Shown piece after piece: positions 43,315-51,818 of a stretch of DNA of 64,000 nt. The notes below the pieces were generated by a model. That model saw nothing but the letters and a program-made list of their open reading frames with translations, was not told where the DNA came from and did no database searches. Source of the stretch: Modestobacter italicus. Lineage in GTDB: Bacteria > Actinomycetota > Actinomycetes > Mycobacteriales > Geodermatophilaceae. Numbering within the stretch: the stretch's first letter is position 1; each line of letters opens with the position of its first letter. The stretch is taken from positions 2,542,001-2,606,000 of the forward strand of contig NC_017955.1 in assembly GCF_000306785.1 (NCBI RefSeq), given 5' to 3'. A program made the translations under genes and the position numbers.

Positions 43315-44163
43315 TCAGCCGCCGGCCAGCCGGGCGGCCCGGCTGACGCTGCGCTTGGCGCGCACCGCGCCGCGGGGTGCGACCGGGGGTGTCCCGGCGG
43401 CCAGGGCCAGCCGCCGGTAGGTGTCGTAGGACAGCGTCAGGTAGACCGCGGCCAGCGCCTCGACCTCCGGGCGCCGGCTGGGCGGCGCGGTGGCCTGCAT
43501 CGCGGTGGCGGTCCGGACGGCGTGCTTGGCGAAGGTCACCTGCAGCGCCTGGGTGGACAGCTGACCTCCGACGTGCGAGTTGACCCCGGGGCCCTTGCGC
43601 AGCGCGGGCAGCACCCAGGGGCTGGCCGCCAGGCTGGGGAACCGGTCCCGCGCCGCCTCCCACGCGTGCCAGGCGGTCAGCGCCCCGGGCACCGCCCACT
43701 CACCGTCGTCGGTGGAGACCAGCAGCCGCCGGGTGGTGGCGTGCACCTGGTCGCGGCGGAGCCCCCGGAACTGCCCGACCGTGCCCGGCCAACCCAGCGC
43801 GAGCGAGCACCAGGCCACCGTCCGCAGGTGCTCCAGGCCGTCGCTGCGGATCCGGGTCAGCTCCTTCAGGTCGAGGGTGAGCGGGTCGGGCTCCGGGGTC
43901 CGCGGCTGGGCGATCTCGAGCCCGCCGTAGCGGGCCACCTTCGTGTACAGCGCGACGGTCGCCGGCTTCCACTCCCGGGCCGCCGCCACCGGCTCGAGCC
44001 CGGTCTCGGCCAGGGCGTCGGGCCCGAGGTCCTGCTCGAGCGCGGCCTCGACCAGCCGGCGCCACTGGGCCTCGTACCGCCGGGGCGGGGAGATCCGGGC
44101 CCAGGCACGAGCCGCCGGCGGAGCCGGCATGTCCGGCAGCGCCCGCTGCCACCCACTCGTCAT
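43315..44163 (-). CDS. Hypothetical protein, possibly recombinase-like
   Basis: A 282-aa basic protein that I do not firmly recognise. Its pattern loosely recalls tyrosine recombinases: an N-terminal helical part (ATVALYTKVARYGGLEIA), a box-I-like WPGTVGQFRGLRRDQVHATTRRLLV with Arg, FAKHAVRTATAM as a possible HxxR and YDTYRRLALA near the end. The matches are weak and the catalytic set is incomplete. ATG 44163 is 6 nt after TAGGAT. A variant of the 15-nt motif seen at 28841-29403 lies 15 nt upstream of its start. Confidence 0.7.
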   Translation of the reverse strand: MTSGWQRALPDMPAPPAARAWARISPPRRYEAQWRRLVEAALEQDLGPDALAETGLEPVAAAREWKPATVALYTKVARYGGLEIAQPRTPEPDPLTLDLKELTRIRSDGLEHLRTVAWCSLALGWPGTVGQFRGLRRDQVHATTRRLLVSTDDGEWAVPGALTAWHAWEAARDRFPSLAASPWVLPALRKGPGVNSHVGGQLSTQALQVTFAKHAVRTATAMQATAPPSRRPEVEALAAVYLTLSYDTYRRLALAAGTPPVAPRGAVRAKRSVSRAARLAGG

Positions 44164-44169
44164 GGCCCC

Positions 44170-44175
44170 ATCCTA
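44170..44175 (-). promoter_or_regulatory. -10 hexamer of the hypothetical gene
   Basis: TAGGAT on the minus strand, 6 nt before ATG 44163. Confidence 0.5.
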
Positions 44176-44177
44176 GA

Positions 44178-44192
44178 GCCGTTATCCCTAAC
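44178..44192. repeat. Variant copy of the 15-nt motif
   Basis: GCCGTTATCCCTAAC, two substitutions from ACCGTTATCCCCAAC, located just upstream of the promoter hexamer at 44170-44175 (minus strand). Confidence 0.6.
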
Positions 44193-44327
44193 GACGCGAA
44201 AAGCAAGTAGTGGACTCGTTCCGAAGAGGGAAGGGCGCCCTCCGGGCGAAGAACGGGCACCGACGACCCCCTCCAGACATCGGCAGTCGAGCTCGTGACC
44301 GTGACCCCCGCCGCGTCGTGGGAGGTC

Positions 44328-45083
44328 TCAGCGGTACACGTGCGGGAACCGCGGGTACTCGGCGACCTGCGCCGGCTCGTGGCCGAGCAGGAAGACGGCC
44401 CGCCGGTCGGCGGCCAGCCGGCGCAGCATGTGCGCCGACTCCCGCGCGGCCGCCGGGTCCATGTGACCGTCCCAGTTGTCCAGCTCGTAGCTGGCAGCCA
44501 CGTGCACGGCGTCGCCGGACAGGATCACCGTCCCGGTCTGGGGCAGGGTGAGCACCACCGACTGGTGGCCGGGCACGTGCCCGGGGGTGGGCAGCACCTC
44601 CACGCCGGGCGCCACCTCCGCCGCGCCGTCCACCAGCTCGTAGTGCAGCTCGGGCAGGTTCCAGTACTGGTTGGGGAACGACGGGTGCCCGTCGGCGAAC
44701 TCGTACTGCTCCCGCTGGACGACGATCGTGGCGCCGGGGAACAGGAAGTTGTTGCCGGCGTGGTCGAAGTGCAGGTGGGTGTTGATGACCACGTCGACGT
44801 CACCGGGCGCCAGACCGGCCTCGGCGAGCCGGCTGACGAGGTCGTCGGCGGGCTGCATGGCCGGCGTGATGATCTCCTCGGCCGGGGACCCGCCGAAGGT
44901 GAGGCCCGGGTTGCCGATGTGGTCCCGGCTCATCCCGGTGTCGACCAGCACCCGCCGGCCGTCGTCAAGGGTGACCAGGTAGCCGGAGACCGGCACCGGG
45001 GTCATCACGGTGTCGTCGTGGCCGGGGGTCAGCACGGCGCCGGCGCAGATGCAGTCGCCCAGCGGGAGGATGGTCATCTCCAC
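44328..45083 (-). CDS. N-acyl homoserine lactonase-like MBL-fold hydrolase
   Basis: A 251-aa metallo-beta-lactamase-fold hydrolase resembling the AiiA-type lactonase family. The metal site HLHFDHAGN (near residue 105), the downstream His in TPGHVPGHQS, Asp in LSGDAVHVA and the last His in LLGHEPAQ are all present. Lactone ring opening is the family's best-studied activity, but the substrate here is unproven. GTG 45083 has a strong AAGGAGGGG upstream; ATG 45077 is also possible. It is divergent from the HpaI-type aldolase. Confidence 0.85.
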   Translation of the reverse strand: MEMTILPLGDCICAGAVLTPGHDDTVMTPVPVSGYLVTLDDGRRVLVDTGMSRDHIGNPGLTFGGSPAEEIITPAMQPADDLVSRLAEAGLAPGDVDVVINTHLHFDHAGNNFLFPGATIVVQREQYEFADGHPSFPNQYWNLPELHYELVDGAAEVAPGVEVLPTPGHVPGHQSVVLTLPQTGTVILSGDAVHVAASYELDNWDGHMDPAAARESAHMLRRLAADRRAVFLLGHEPAQVAEYPRFPHVYR

Positions 45084-45191
45084 GTGGCCCCTCCTTCCGT
45101 GGGTCGCCGTCCGGTCCGGTCTGGGAGACCGTAGGTCCTCCACGTCGCGCCCGCCCGGGCGCGGCCCGACGACCCGCCTCCGGAGGTCCCC

Positions 45192-45959
45192 ATCGACGCC
45201 AGCCAGGGCCTGCGCGCTCACCTCCGCAGCACCCGCCCGAGCCTCGGTGGCTGGGCGAACCTCCGGGAGCCGCGGACCGCCCACGCGATGGCCGCCGCGG
45301 GGCTGGACTGGGTGGGCATCGACCAGCAGCACGGCTGGAACGCCGGGCACGACTGCACCGACCTGGTCGCGGCGGTGCGGGCCGGCGGGGCGCACGCCCT
45401 GGTCCGGGTGGGCTGGAACCGGCCCGAGGAGATCGGCCGGGTCCTCGACGCCGGCGCCGACGGGGTGATCGTGCCGATGGTCGAGTCGGCGGAGGAGGCC
45501 CGGGCGGCGGTCGCCGCGGCGCGCTACGCCCCCGAGGGCCGCCGCAGCTGGGGCGCGACCCGCTCCCCGTACACCTCGTCGCCGTCGGACCCCGCGGCCG
45601 CCAACGCCTCGACGGCGTGCCTGGTGATGGTCGAGTCACCCGCGGCGCTGGACCGCGTCGAGGAGATCGCCGCCGTCCCGGGGATCGACGGGGTGTTCCT
45701 GGGCCCCTTCGACCTGTCCCTCGCCCTGGGGGTGCCGCTGGAGCAGCTGCTGGCCGACCGGGGCGAGGGCTCCGCGCTGCGCCGCGTCGTCGCCGCGTGC
45801 GCGGAGAACGGCGTCGTGGCCGCCGCCTACGGCGGCACCCCGGCCCGCGCCCAGCTGCTGGGCGACCACGGCTTCACCGTGCTGGCGGTCGGCGCCGACG
45901 ACGCCCTGTTCGCCGACGCCAGCGCCGCGCTGGTCGCCCAGGCCCGCGCGCTGGGCTGA
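45192..45959 (+). CDS. HpcH/HpaI aldolase family protein
   Basis: A 255-aa class II, metal-dependent aldolase that cleaves 4-hydroxy-2-oxo acids such as those from aromatic breakdown. Motifs: GLDWVGIDQQHG (catalytic His), VRVGWNRPEEI (Arg), VIVPMVESAEEA (metal Glu) and GVFLGPFDLSLALG (metal Asp). Coding similarity (SLGGWANLREPRTAHAMAAAG) extends 32 codons upstream of the first in-frame ATG at 45288. No ATG/GTG/TTG is available there, but an ATC at 45192 sits 5 nt after GGAGG. I take 45192 as the likely start, with low certainty about the codon. Confidence 0.8.
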   Translation: MDASQGLRAHLRSTRPSLGGWANLREPRTAHAMAAAGLDWVGIDQQHGWNAGHDCTDLVAAVRAGGAHALVRVGWNRPEEIGRVLDAGADGVIVPMVESAEEARAAVAAARYAPEGRRSWGATRSPYTSSPSDPAAANASTACLVMVESPAALDRVEEIAAVPGIDGVFLGPFDLSLALGVPLEQLLADRGEGSALRRVVAACAENGVVAAAYGGTPARAQLLGDHGFTVLAVGADDALFADASAALVAQARALG

Positions 45960-46001
45960 CCGCCGCGGCGAGGACCGGGCGCCCTGGCCGGCGCGGTTGG
46001 T

Positions 46002-46007
46002 TAGGGT
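46002..46007 (+). promoter_or_regulatory. -10 hexamer of the acyltransferase gene
   Basis: TAGGGT, 6 nt before ATG 46014. Confidence 0.5.
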
Positions 46008-46013
46008 CCCGGC

Positions 46014-46877
46014 ATGTACACCGCACGTTGGGGCGACGTCGCCCGCCGGGACCTGTTCGGGCCGCACCCTGACCCGCGCGACCGGCCGTACCACGGTGTC
46101 ATCCGGCTGGCGCTGATCGTCTTCCGGCTGTTCCGCTTCCGGTTCGACGTGCGCGGTCAGGAGCACGTGCCGGCCACCGGCGGCGCCATCATCTGCAGCA
46201 ACCACGTGAGCTTCTTCGACTTCACGTACCTCGGGCTGGCGGCGCTGCCCCAGCACCGGATGGTGCGGTTCATGGCCAAGGCCTCGGTCTTCTCCAACCG
46301 GTTCTCCGGCCCCTTCATGCGGGCCATGCACCACATCCCGGTCGACCGGACGGCCGGCGCCGCCGCCTTCGACTCCGCCGTGCGGGCGCTCAAGGACGGG
46401 CAGGTCGTCGGCGTCTTCCCGGAGGCGACGATCAGCACCTCGTTCACCGTCAAGGACCTCAAGGCCGGGGCGGCCCGGATGGCCGTGCAGGCCGGGGTGC
46501 CGATCCTCCCGGCGGCCGTGTGGGGTGGGCACCGGATCGCCACCAAGGCCCACGACGTCGTCCTGCGCCGCGACGTCGCGGTGACCGTGCTGATCGGTGA
46601 ACCGCTCGTCCCCGAGCCGGGGGAGAAGCCCCAGGCGCTGCTGCGCCGGACCCGCGTGGCGATGGAGGCGTTGCTAGACGAGGCGCAGCGCAGCTACCCC
46701 GACCAGCCGGCCGGCGACGACGACCGCTGGTGGCTGCCGGCGCACCTGGGCGGCACGGCGCCGACCCCGGAGGAGGCCGCCGTCCGGGACAACGCCTACG
46801 CGGCCGGCCACAAGGTGACCAGCACCCGCACCCCGCCGCTGGAGCAGGTCAGGAAGCTCCTCACCCGTCGCCGCTGA
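46014..46877 (+). CDS. 1-acylglycerol-3-phosphate acyltransferase (PlsC family)
   Basis: A 287-aa membrane-associated acyltransferase of phospholipid synthesis. Motifs: NHVSFFDFTYL (catalytic HX4D), PVDRTAGAAAFD (glycerol-phosphate binding) and GVFPEATIS. A hydrophobic stretch (VIRLALIVFRLFRF) anchors the N-terminus; the last 60 residues are a polar extension. A second PlsC-like protein is at 62318. Its 3' end overlaps the lipase-maturation-factor gene by 17 nt, tail to tail. Confidence 0.9.
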   Translation: MYTARWGDVARRDLFGPHPDPRDRPYHGVIRLALIVFRLFRFRFDVRGQEHVPATGGAIICSNHVSFFDFTYLGLAALPQHRMVRFMAKASVFSNRFSGPFMRAMHHIPVDRTAGAAAFDSAVRALKDGQVVGVFPEATISTSFTVKDLKAGAARMAVQAGVPILPAAVWGGHRIATKAHDVVLRRDVAVTVLIGEPLVPEPGEKPQALLRRTRVAMEALLDEAQRSYPDQPAGDDDRWWLPAHLGGTAPTPEEAAVRDNAYAAGHKVTSTRTPPLEQVRKLLTRRR

Positions 46878-48309
46878 GGCTGCCCCGTCCGGCCGCGGTC
46901 CGGGGGCCGACGAGCTGCCGCTCGTACGTGCGGTGCCACCAGGCGCCGGTGGCCCGGCGCTCGGCCCGGGTGGTGAACCGGTACCGGTAGAGCAGCACCC
47001 GGACGGCGGCCGGGCGGTCGGACCCGAACGGCGCCGACCGCAGCAGCCGCAGCGTGGCCGGGTCGGCGTCCAGCAGCCGGTCCAGGAAGGTCGTCAGCCA
47101 GGCCCGCCCGTAGGCCGGGGAGAGCGCGACGAACCACATCAGCCAGTCCAGCCGCAGGTGGTAGGGCGCCCACTGCGGCGGGCGGCGGCGGACGTCGCCG
47201 GGCTTCCCGCGGAACTCGTACTCCCGCCAGACGGTGCCGGGGCCGGGCTGCGGGTCGTCGGTCGCCTCCACCACCAGTTCCCGGCGGACCCGGGTCACCG
47301 AGCCGAACGCGCCGTAGCTGTTGACCAGGCGCAGCGGGTCGAAGCTGGTGTTCATCCGCTGGTCGGGTGACAGCAGGTTGCGCACCGGGCCGACGCTGAG
47401 CCCGGCGACGGCCACCGCGAGCACGACGCTGACCGCCAGGAACCAGTCCGGGGAGGACAGTGCGTCGGGTGGCTGTAACGGCAGGACGGCGGCCAGCCAG
47501 CGCCCGTCGAGCGCCGACAGACCCAGCACCAGGGTCAGCGCGTTCAGCCAGGCGAAGTTGCCGCTGACCAGCAGGTAGCCCTGGGTGACCACCATGACCG
47601 CCGCGGCGACCCCGGCGACCGGCTGGGGCAGCAGCAGCCCGAAGACGACGACCAGCTGGGTGAGGTGGTTGGCCAGCGTCTCCACCTTGTGCAGCCGCGG
47701 GCTGAGCCGGTGGAACCACCAGCTCAGCGGGTTGGGCATCGGCTGGGTCTCGTGGTGGTAGGCCAGGCAGGTCAGGTCGCGCCAGCACCGGTCGCCGCGC
47801 ATCTTGATCAGCCCGGCGCCGAACTCCAGCCGGAACAGCAGCCAGCGCAGCGCCCACATGCCCAGCGTGGGCGGGGCGACGTGCGCCGGGCCGAGGAAGA
47901 CGGTGAGGAACCCCGCCTCCAGCAGCAGTGTCTCCCAGCCGAAGCCGTACCAGATCTGCCCGACGTTCACGATCGACAGGTACAGCGCCCAGAGCACCAG
48001 CCACAGCACCATCCAGCCCGCGACCGGCAACCGGTCGGCGAGGCCGGCCAGCGCGGCCGCGGACAGCGCGATCCCGACCCAGCAGCAGCCGGCGAAGAAC
48101 CGGTCCGACCAGTGCAGGTGGAACAGGCTCGGCGCCCGCCGCCACGGCACCCGCTCCAGGAAGCGGGGGACCGGGGTGAGCCCGGTCGTGCCGATCAGGG
48201 CCCGGCCCTGGCGCAACGCGGCGACGAAGGCGATCAGGTAGACCAGCGCGATGCCGCGGGTGAACAGCCAGCGGCCCAGCCACGCGCCGGGGTCGGTGAA
48301 CCAGTCCAC
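46861..48309 (-). CDS. Lipase maturation factor family protein
   Basis: A 482-aa polytopic membrane protein of the LMF1/LMF2 family. Features are an N-terminal set of helices, the conserved NVGQIWYGFGWETLLLEAGFL and RLEFGAGLIKMRGDRCWRDLTCL blocks, and a C-terminal globular domain (RRRPPQWAPYHLRLDWLMWF). Eukaryotic LMF1 helps lipases fold in the ER; the bacterial role is unknown. GGGAGG precedes the GTG start. It lies 18 nt after the GNAT gene and probably shares its transcript. Confidence 0.9.
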   Translation of the reverse strand: MDWFTDPGAWLGRWLFTRGIALVYLIAFVAALRQGRALIGTTGLTPVPRFLERVPWRRAPSLFHLHWSDRFFAGCCWVGIALSAAALAGLADRLPVAGWMVLWLVLWALYLSIVNVGQIWYGFGWETLLLEAGFLTVFLGPAHVAPPTLGMWALRWLLFRLEFGAGLIKMRGDRCWRDLTCLAYHHETQPMPNPLSWWFHRLSPRLHKVETLANHLTQLVVVFGLLLPQPVAGVAAAVMVVTQGYLLVSGNFAWLNALTLVLGLSALDGRWLAAVLPLQPPDALSSPDWFLAVSVVLAVAVAGLSVGPVRNLLSPDQRMNTSFDPLRLVNSYGAFGSVTRVRRELVVEATDDPQPGPGTVWREYEFRGKPGDVRRRPPQWAPYHLRLDWLMWFVALSPAYGRAWLTTFLDRLLDADPATLRLLRSAPFGSDRPAAVRVLLYRYRFTTRAERRATGAWWHRTYERQLVGPRTAAGRGSLSGDG

Positions 48310-48327
48310 GCGGCCGCCCTCCCGTGC

Positions 48328-48840
48328 TCAGCTCTCCGGCGCGTCGAGCCGGAAGGCCTCCAGCTCGCGGCCGTACCAGCGGCTGGTCCGCCCCAGCGGC
48401 TGCATGCCCAGCCGCCGGCACACCGCCAGGGAGGGCTCGTTGCCGGGGCGGACGACGGCGAAGACCTCCAGCAGCCCGTCGTCGAAGGCCCGGTCGACCA
48501 CGGCGCGGGCCGCCTCGGTGGCGTAGCCGCGGCCCCAGCTGTCCGGGTGCAGGTGCCAGCCGACCTCGACCTCGCCGACGCCGTCGGGCAGCGGCTTGAG
48601 CAGCACGGTGCCGGCCGGCGCGTCGCCGTCCAGCGGGTCGATCGCCCAGCAGCCGTGGACGGCGTTGAGCTCGTGCACCAGCAGCCAGCGCTCGACCAGC
48701 TCCGCCGGGGTCACCGTCGGCGGGCCGCCCAGCCAGCGGGTCACCTCGTCGCGGCCGTAGATGTCGGCCAGCCGGGCGAGGTCGGCGTCCGCCGCCGTCC
48801 ACGCCCGCAACCGCAACCGGCCGGTGCAGAGCAGTTCCAC
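48328..48840 (-). CDS. GNAT family N-acetyltransferase
   Basis: A 170-aa RimJ/RimL-type acetyltransferase. It opens ELLCTGRLRLRAWTAADADLA and has the acetyl-CoA-binding segment WGRGYATEAARAVVDRAF and VVRPGNEPSLAVCRRLGM. The likely substrate is a protein N-terminus or small amine, not known. Upstream of, and probably cotranscribed with, the lipase-maturation-factor gene. Confidence 0.9.
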   Translation of the reverse strand: MELLCTGRLRLRAWTAADADLARLADIYGRDEVTRWLGGPPTVTPAELVERWLLVHELNAVHGCWAIDPLDGDAPAGTVLLKPLPDGVGEVEVGWHLHPDSWGRGYATEAARAVVDRAFDDGLLEVFAVVRPGNEPSLAVCRRLGMQPLGRTSRWYGRELEAFRLDAPES

Positions 48841-48895
48841 CCGAGCGGAGCTACCCCTCTGCGGCGGCCGGAACCCGCTCCTCGCCGACGTCGTG

Positions 48896-49273
48896 TCAGC
48901 CCAGGGCGAGCAGCAGGCAGACGACGGCCAGCGCGAGCGCCACCGGCGTCATGACCAGGCGCTCCGGGCGGCTCCGGGAGACCGCGTTCATCGCGGTGCC
49001 CAGGGTGAAGTACCCGGTGAGCACCCAGGCGAGCACGTGCACGAGACCGTCGGGCAGGACGTCGACCACCTCCGCCCGGTCCAGCAGGACGACGGCGACG
49101 GCCGCGTACACCGCCACGGAGACGGCGCTGCCGACGCGCAGCCCGGCGGGGAGGACCACGTGCTGGCCGCCCCAGGCGAACCTGCCCAGCGGCGCGCCGG
49201 CGGCGAGCAGCACCTGGACCACGGCCAGACCGGCCAGCAGCGCGACACCGACCGAGGCGGCCATGATCAACAC
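48896..49273 (-). CDS. Four-helix membrane protein of unknown function
   Basis: A 125-aa hydrophobic protein with four predicted membrane helices (residues about 5-28, 45-65, 75-95 and 105-124) and almost no soluble parts. GTG 49273 is 7 nt after TACCGT. No family recognised. It lies 34 nt after kamA. Confidence 0.75.
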   Translation of the reverse strand: MLIMAASVGVALLAGLAVVQVLLAAGAPLGRFAWGGQHVVLPAGLRVGSAVSVAVYAAVAVVLLDRAEVVDVLPDGLVHVLAWVLTGYFTLGTAMNAVSRSRPERLVMTPVALALAVVCLLLALG

Positions 49274-49280
49274 GACCGGG

Positions 49281-49286
49281 ACGGTA
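49281..49286 (-). promoter_or_regulatory. -10 hexamer of the membrane protein gene
   Basis: TACCGT on the minus strand, 7 nt before GTG 49273, so it is not solely dependent on the kamA transcript. Confidence 0.45.
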
Positions 49287-49307
49287 GCGGGGCGCCGGCC
49301 CCCGGCC

Positions 49308-50669
49308 TCAGGCCGGCTCGAGCACCGGCGCCTGCTGGGCGGCCCACCACGCGCGGCCCTCGACGGGCAGCGTGTGGATCGGGTCGTAGTAGACGTGCCG
49401 GCGGTCCAGCGCGGACTCGTCGGTGCGCTCGATGCCGGTGCGGTAGTTCTTCGTCCAGTAGCTGATGCCGCGCTCGCGGTCGTACTCGGCGACCTGGTGC
49501 ACCCAGCGCTTGCCGACGTAGGGCACGTCGCAGACGATCCGCGGCGTGGCGAAGCCGGGCAGGTAGCCCATGATGTCGTGCTGCAGGGTCTGGGCGGTGG
49601 CCAGCGAGACCCGCCAGTGCTCGGCGCTGGGGATCATGTCGCACATGTAGAAGTAGTAGGGCGTGATCGAGGCACCGTCGAGCAGCGCGAAGCACAGGTC
49701 CAGCAACTGCCCGGCGGTCGCGTTGACCCCCTCGAGCAGCACCCCCTGGTTGCGCACGTCGCGCACCCCGGCGGCCAGCAGCCCGCGGGCCGCCTCGGCC
49801 ACCAGCGGCGTCACCGACTGGGCGGCGTTGACGTGGGTGTGCACGGCCAGGGAGACCCCGCGCGCGCGGGCGGTGGCCGCCAGCCGGCCCATCCCGTCGA
49901 CCACCTCGGGCTGCAGCCAGTGCTGCGGCAGCCCCATCAGCGCCTTGGTGGCCAGCCGGATGTCGCGCACCGACTCGACCTCCAGCAGGCCGGCGACGAA
50001 CGCCTCCAGGTTCTTGAACGGCAGGTTGGCCACGTCGCCGCCGGAGACGACGACGTCCCGGACGCCGGGGGTGGCGCGCAGGTAGTCGAGCATCGCCCCC
50101 TGCCGGTCGACCGGCTTGAGGTCGAACTTCAGCTTCGGGACGGCGGGGGTCGAGTTGCCCACCAGGTCCATCCGGGTGCAGTGACCGCAGTACTGGGGGC
50201 AGGTCGACAGCAGCTCGGCGAGCACCTTGGTCGGGTAGCGGTGGGTCAGCCCCTCCACCGCCCACATCTCGTGCTCGTGCAGCGAGTCGCGGGCGGCGTG
50301 CGGGTGGCTGCCGGCGTCGCCGGGGAGCCGGTCGGAGGCCACCGGCAGCATGTAGCGGCGCACCGGGTCGGCCAGCATCGCGGCGGTGGTCGGCACCGCG
50401 GCCGGCACCACGGTGTTGAGCATCTGCGGGGGCAGCAGCAGCGACATCGTCGCCCGCCCGGCCTGGTCGGCCTCCACGTCGGCGTAGAAGGACTCGTCGA
50501 GCAGGTCGCCGTAGACCCCGCGCAGCTGCCGGACGTTCTTCACGCAGTGCGAGCGCTGCCACTGGGCGCTGCGCCACTCCTCGTCGGTCACCGCGGCGAA
50601 GCCGGGCAGCCGGCGCCAGTCGGGCTCGACGAGCTCGCGCGCGGTGTACTCGTAGGGCTGCTCCAGCAC
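49308..50669 (-). CDS. kamA: Lysine 2,3-aminomutase family radical SAM protein KamA
   Basis: Radical SAM, PLP-dependent mutase that converts L-lysine to L-beta-lysine. The 453-aa protein has the cluster motif STCPQYCGHCTRMDLVG (CxxxCxxC, near residue 160), VVVSGGDVANLPFKNLE with the SAM-binding Gly-rich strand, and RNQGVLLEGVNAT. A Lys in the C-terminal half would hold PLP. It is divergent from kdd-kamDE-kal, which continue the pathway, so lysine catabolism is more likely than EF-P modification. GTG 50669 follows GGGGAGG. Confidence 0.92.
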   Translation of the reverse strand: MLEQPYEYTARELVEPDWRRLPGFAAVTDEEWRSAQWQRSHCVKNVRQLRGVYGDLLDESFYADVEADQAGRATMSLLLPPQMLNTVVPAAVPTTAAMLADPVRRYMLPVASDRLPGDAGSHPHAARDSLHEHEMWAVEGLTHRYPTKVLAELLSTCPQYCGHCTRMDLVGNSTPAVPKLKFDLKPVDRQGAMLDYLRATPGVRDVVVSGGDVANLPFKNLEAFVAGLLEVESVRDIRLATKALMGLPQHWLQPEVVDGMGRLAATARARGVSLAVHTHVNAAQSVTPLVAEAARGLLAAGVRDVRNQGVLLEGVNATAGQLLDLCFALLDGASITPYYFYMCDMIPSAEHWRVSLATAQTLQHDIMGYLPGFATPRIVCDVPYVGKRWVHQVAEYDRERGISYWTKNYRTGIERTDESALDRRHVYYDPIHTLPVEGRAWWAAQQAPVLEPA

Positions 50670-50786
50670 GAGGGTCCTCCCCAGACGTCGGTGACTCGGC
50701 GACTCTACGGGAGGATCTCACGCAGACAGCCACATTGACGATAGGTTCTCCGGCGTCGGGCCGGGATGGACGGAAGGAGAGCGTCG

Positions 50787-51818
50787 GTGCTCAGCGCGTT
50801 GCAGCGCAGCCTCGGGGTGCACCGGGTGCTGGAGCCGATCGGCGTCCTGCCCCAGGCGGCCCGGCGGCTGGACCCGGACCCGCAGCTGGGCCCGGACGAG
50901 GTGCGCATCGCCGTCCGCCGGCTCAACCTGGACGCCGCCTCCTACCGGCAGCTGTCGGAGGCCCACGCCGGGGACGGCGCGGCGGTGCGGGCCGCGGTGC
51001 TCGGCATCGTGGAGAGCCGCGGGAAGATGCACAACCCGGTCACCGGCTCGGGCGGCATGCTGATCGGCGTCGTCGACGAGGTCGGCCCGGAGTCCCCGCT
51101 GGGGCTCGAGCCCGGCCAGCGGGTGGCCACCCTGGTCTCGCTGACGCTGACCCCGCTGCAGATCACCGACGGCCTCGCCGGCTGGGACGGCCGCAGCGAG
51201 CAGGTCCCGGCCACCGGCACCGCCGTGCTCTTCTCCCGGTCCATCGCCGCGGTGCTGCCCGACGACCTCCCCGAGGAGGTCGCGCTGGCCGTGCTGGACG
51301 TGTGCGGCGCCCCGGCGGCCACCGAGCGCGTCGTGCACCGCTCGGGGCACCGGCCCTCGGTCGCCGTCCTGGGCGCTGCCGGCAAGTCCGGCTGCCTGAG
51401 CCTGGCCGCGGCCCGCGACGCCCGCGCCGGGCGGCTGACCGGGGTGGTCCGGGACGGCCGGGAGGCCGACGCGCTGCGCGCCGCCGGGCTGGCCGACGTC
51501 GTCGTGGTCGCCGACGCCACCGACCCGCTGGCGGTGGCCGAGGCGGTCGGCGAGCCGGTCGACGTCACGGTGGTCTGCGTCGACGTGCCCGGCGCCGAGC
51601 ACGGGGCGGTCCTCGCGACGGCCGACGGCGGCACCGTGGTCTTCTTCTCCATGGCCACGTCGTTCTCGGCGGCGGCCCTGGGCGCGGAGGGGATGGCGGC
51701 GGACGTGACGATGCTGGTGGGCAACGGCTACACGCCGGGGCACGCGGCCCTGGCGATGGACCTGTACCGGCGCTCGCCGGGCGTGCGGTCCCTGATCGAC
51801 CCCCGGGTGCGCGCATGA
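50787..51818 (+). CDS. kdd: L-erythro-3,5-diaminohexanoate dehydrogenase
   Basis: NAD-dependent oxidative deamination of 3,5-diaminohexanoate in the beta-lysine pathway. The 343-aa product shows IVESRGKMHNPVTGSGGMLIG near residue 75 and a Rossmann domain (VAVLGAAGKSGCLSLAAARDA, about 190-210), as in clostridial Kdd. GTG 50787 has AAGGAG 7 nt upstream; an in-frame ATG at 50766 would add 7 residues. The stop overlaps the amidohydrolase start (ATGA). Confidence 0.92.
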   Translation: MLSALQRSLGVHRVLEPIGVLPQAARRLDPDPQLGPDEVRIAVRRLNLDAASYRQLSEAHAGDGAAVRAAVLGIVESRGKMHNPVTGSGGMLIGVVDEVGPESPLGLEPGQRVATLVSLTLTPLQITDGLAGWDGRSEQVPATGTAVLFSRSIAAVLPDDLPEEVALAVLDVCGAPAATERVVHRSGHRPSVAVLGAAGKSGCLSLAAARDARAGRLTGVVRDGREADALRAAGLADVVVVADATDPLAVAEAVGEPVDVTVVCVDVPGAEHGAVLATADGGTVVFFSMATSFSAAALGAEGMAADVTMLVGNGYTPGHAALAMDLYRRSPGVRSLIDPRVRA

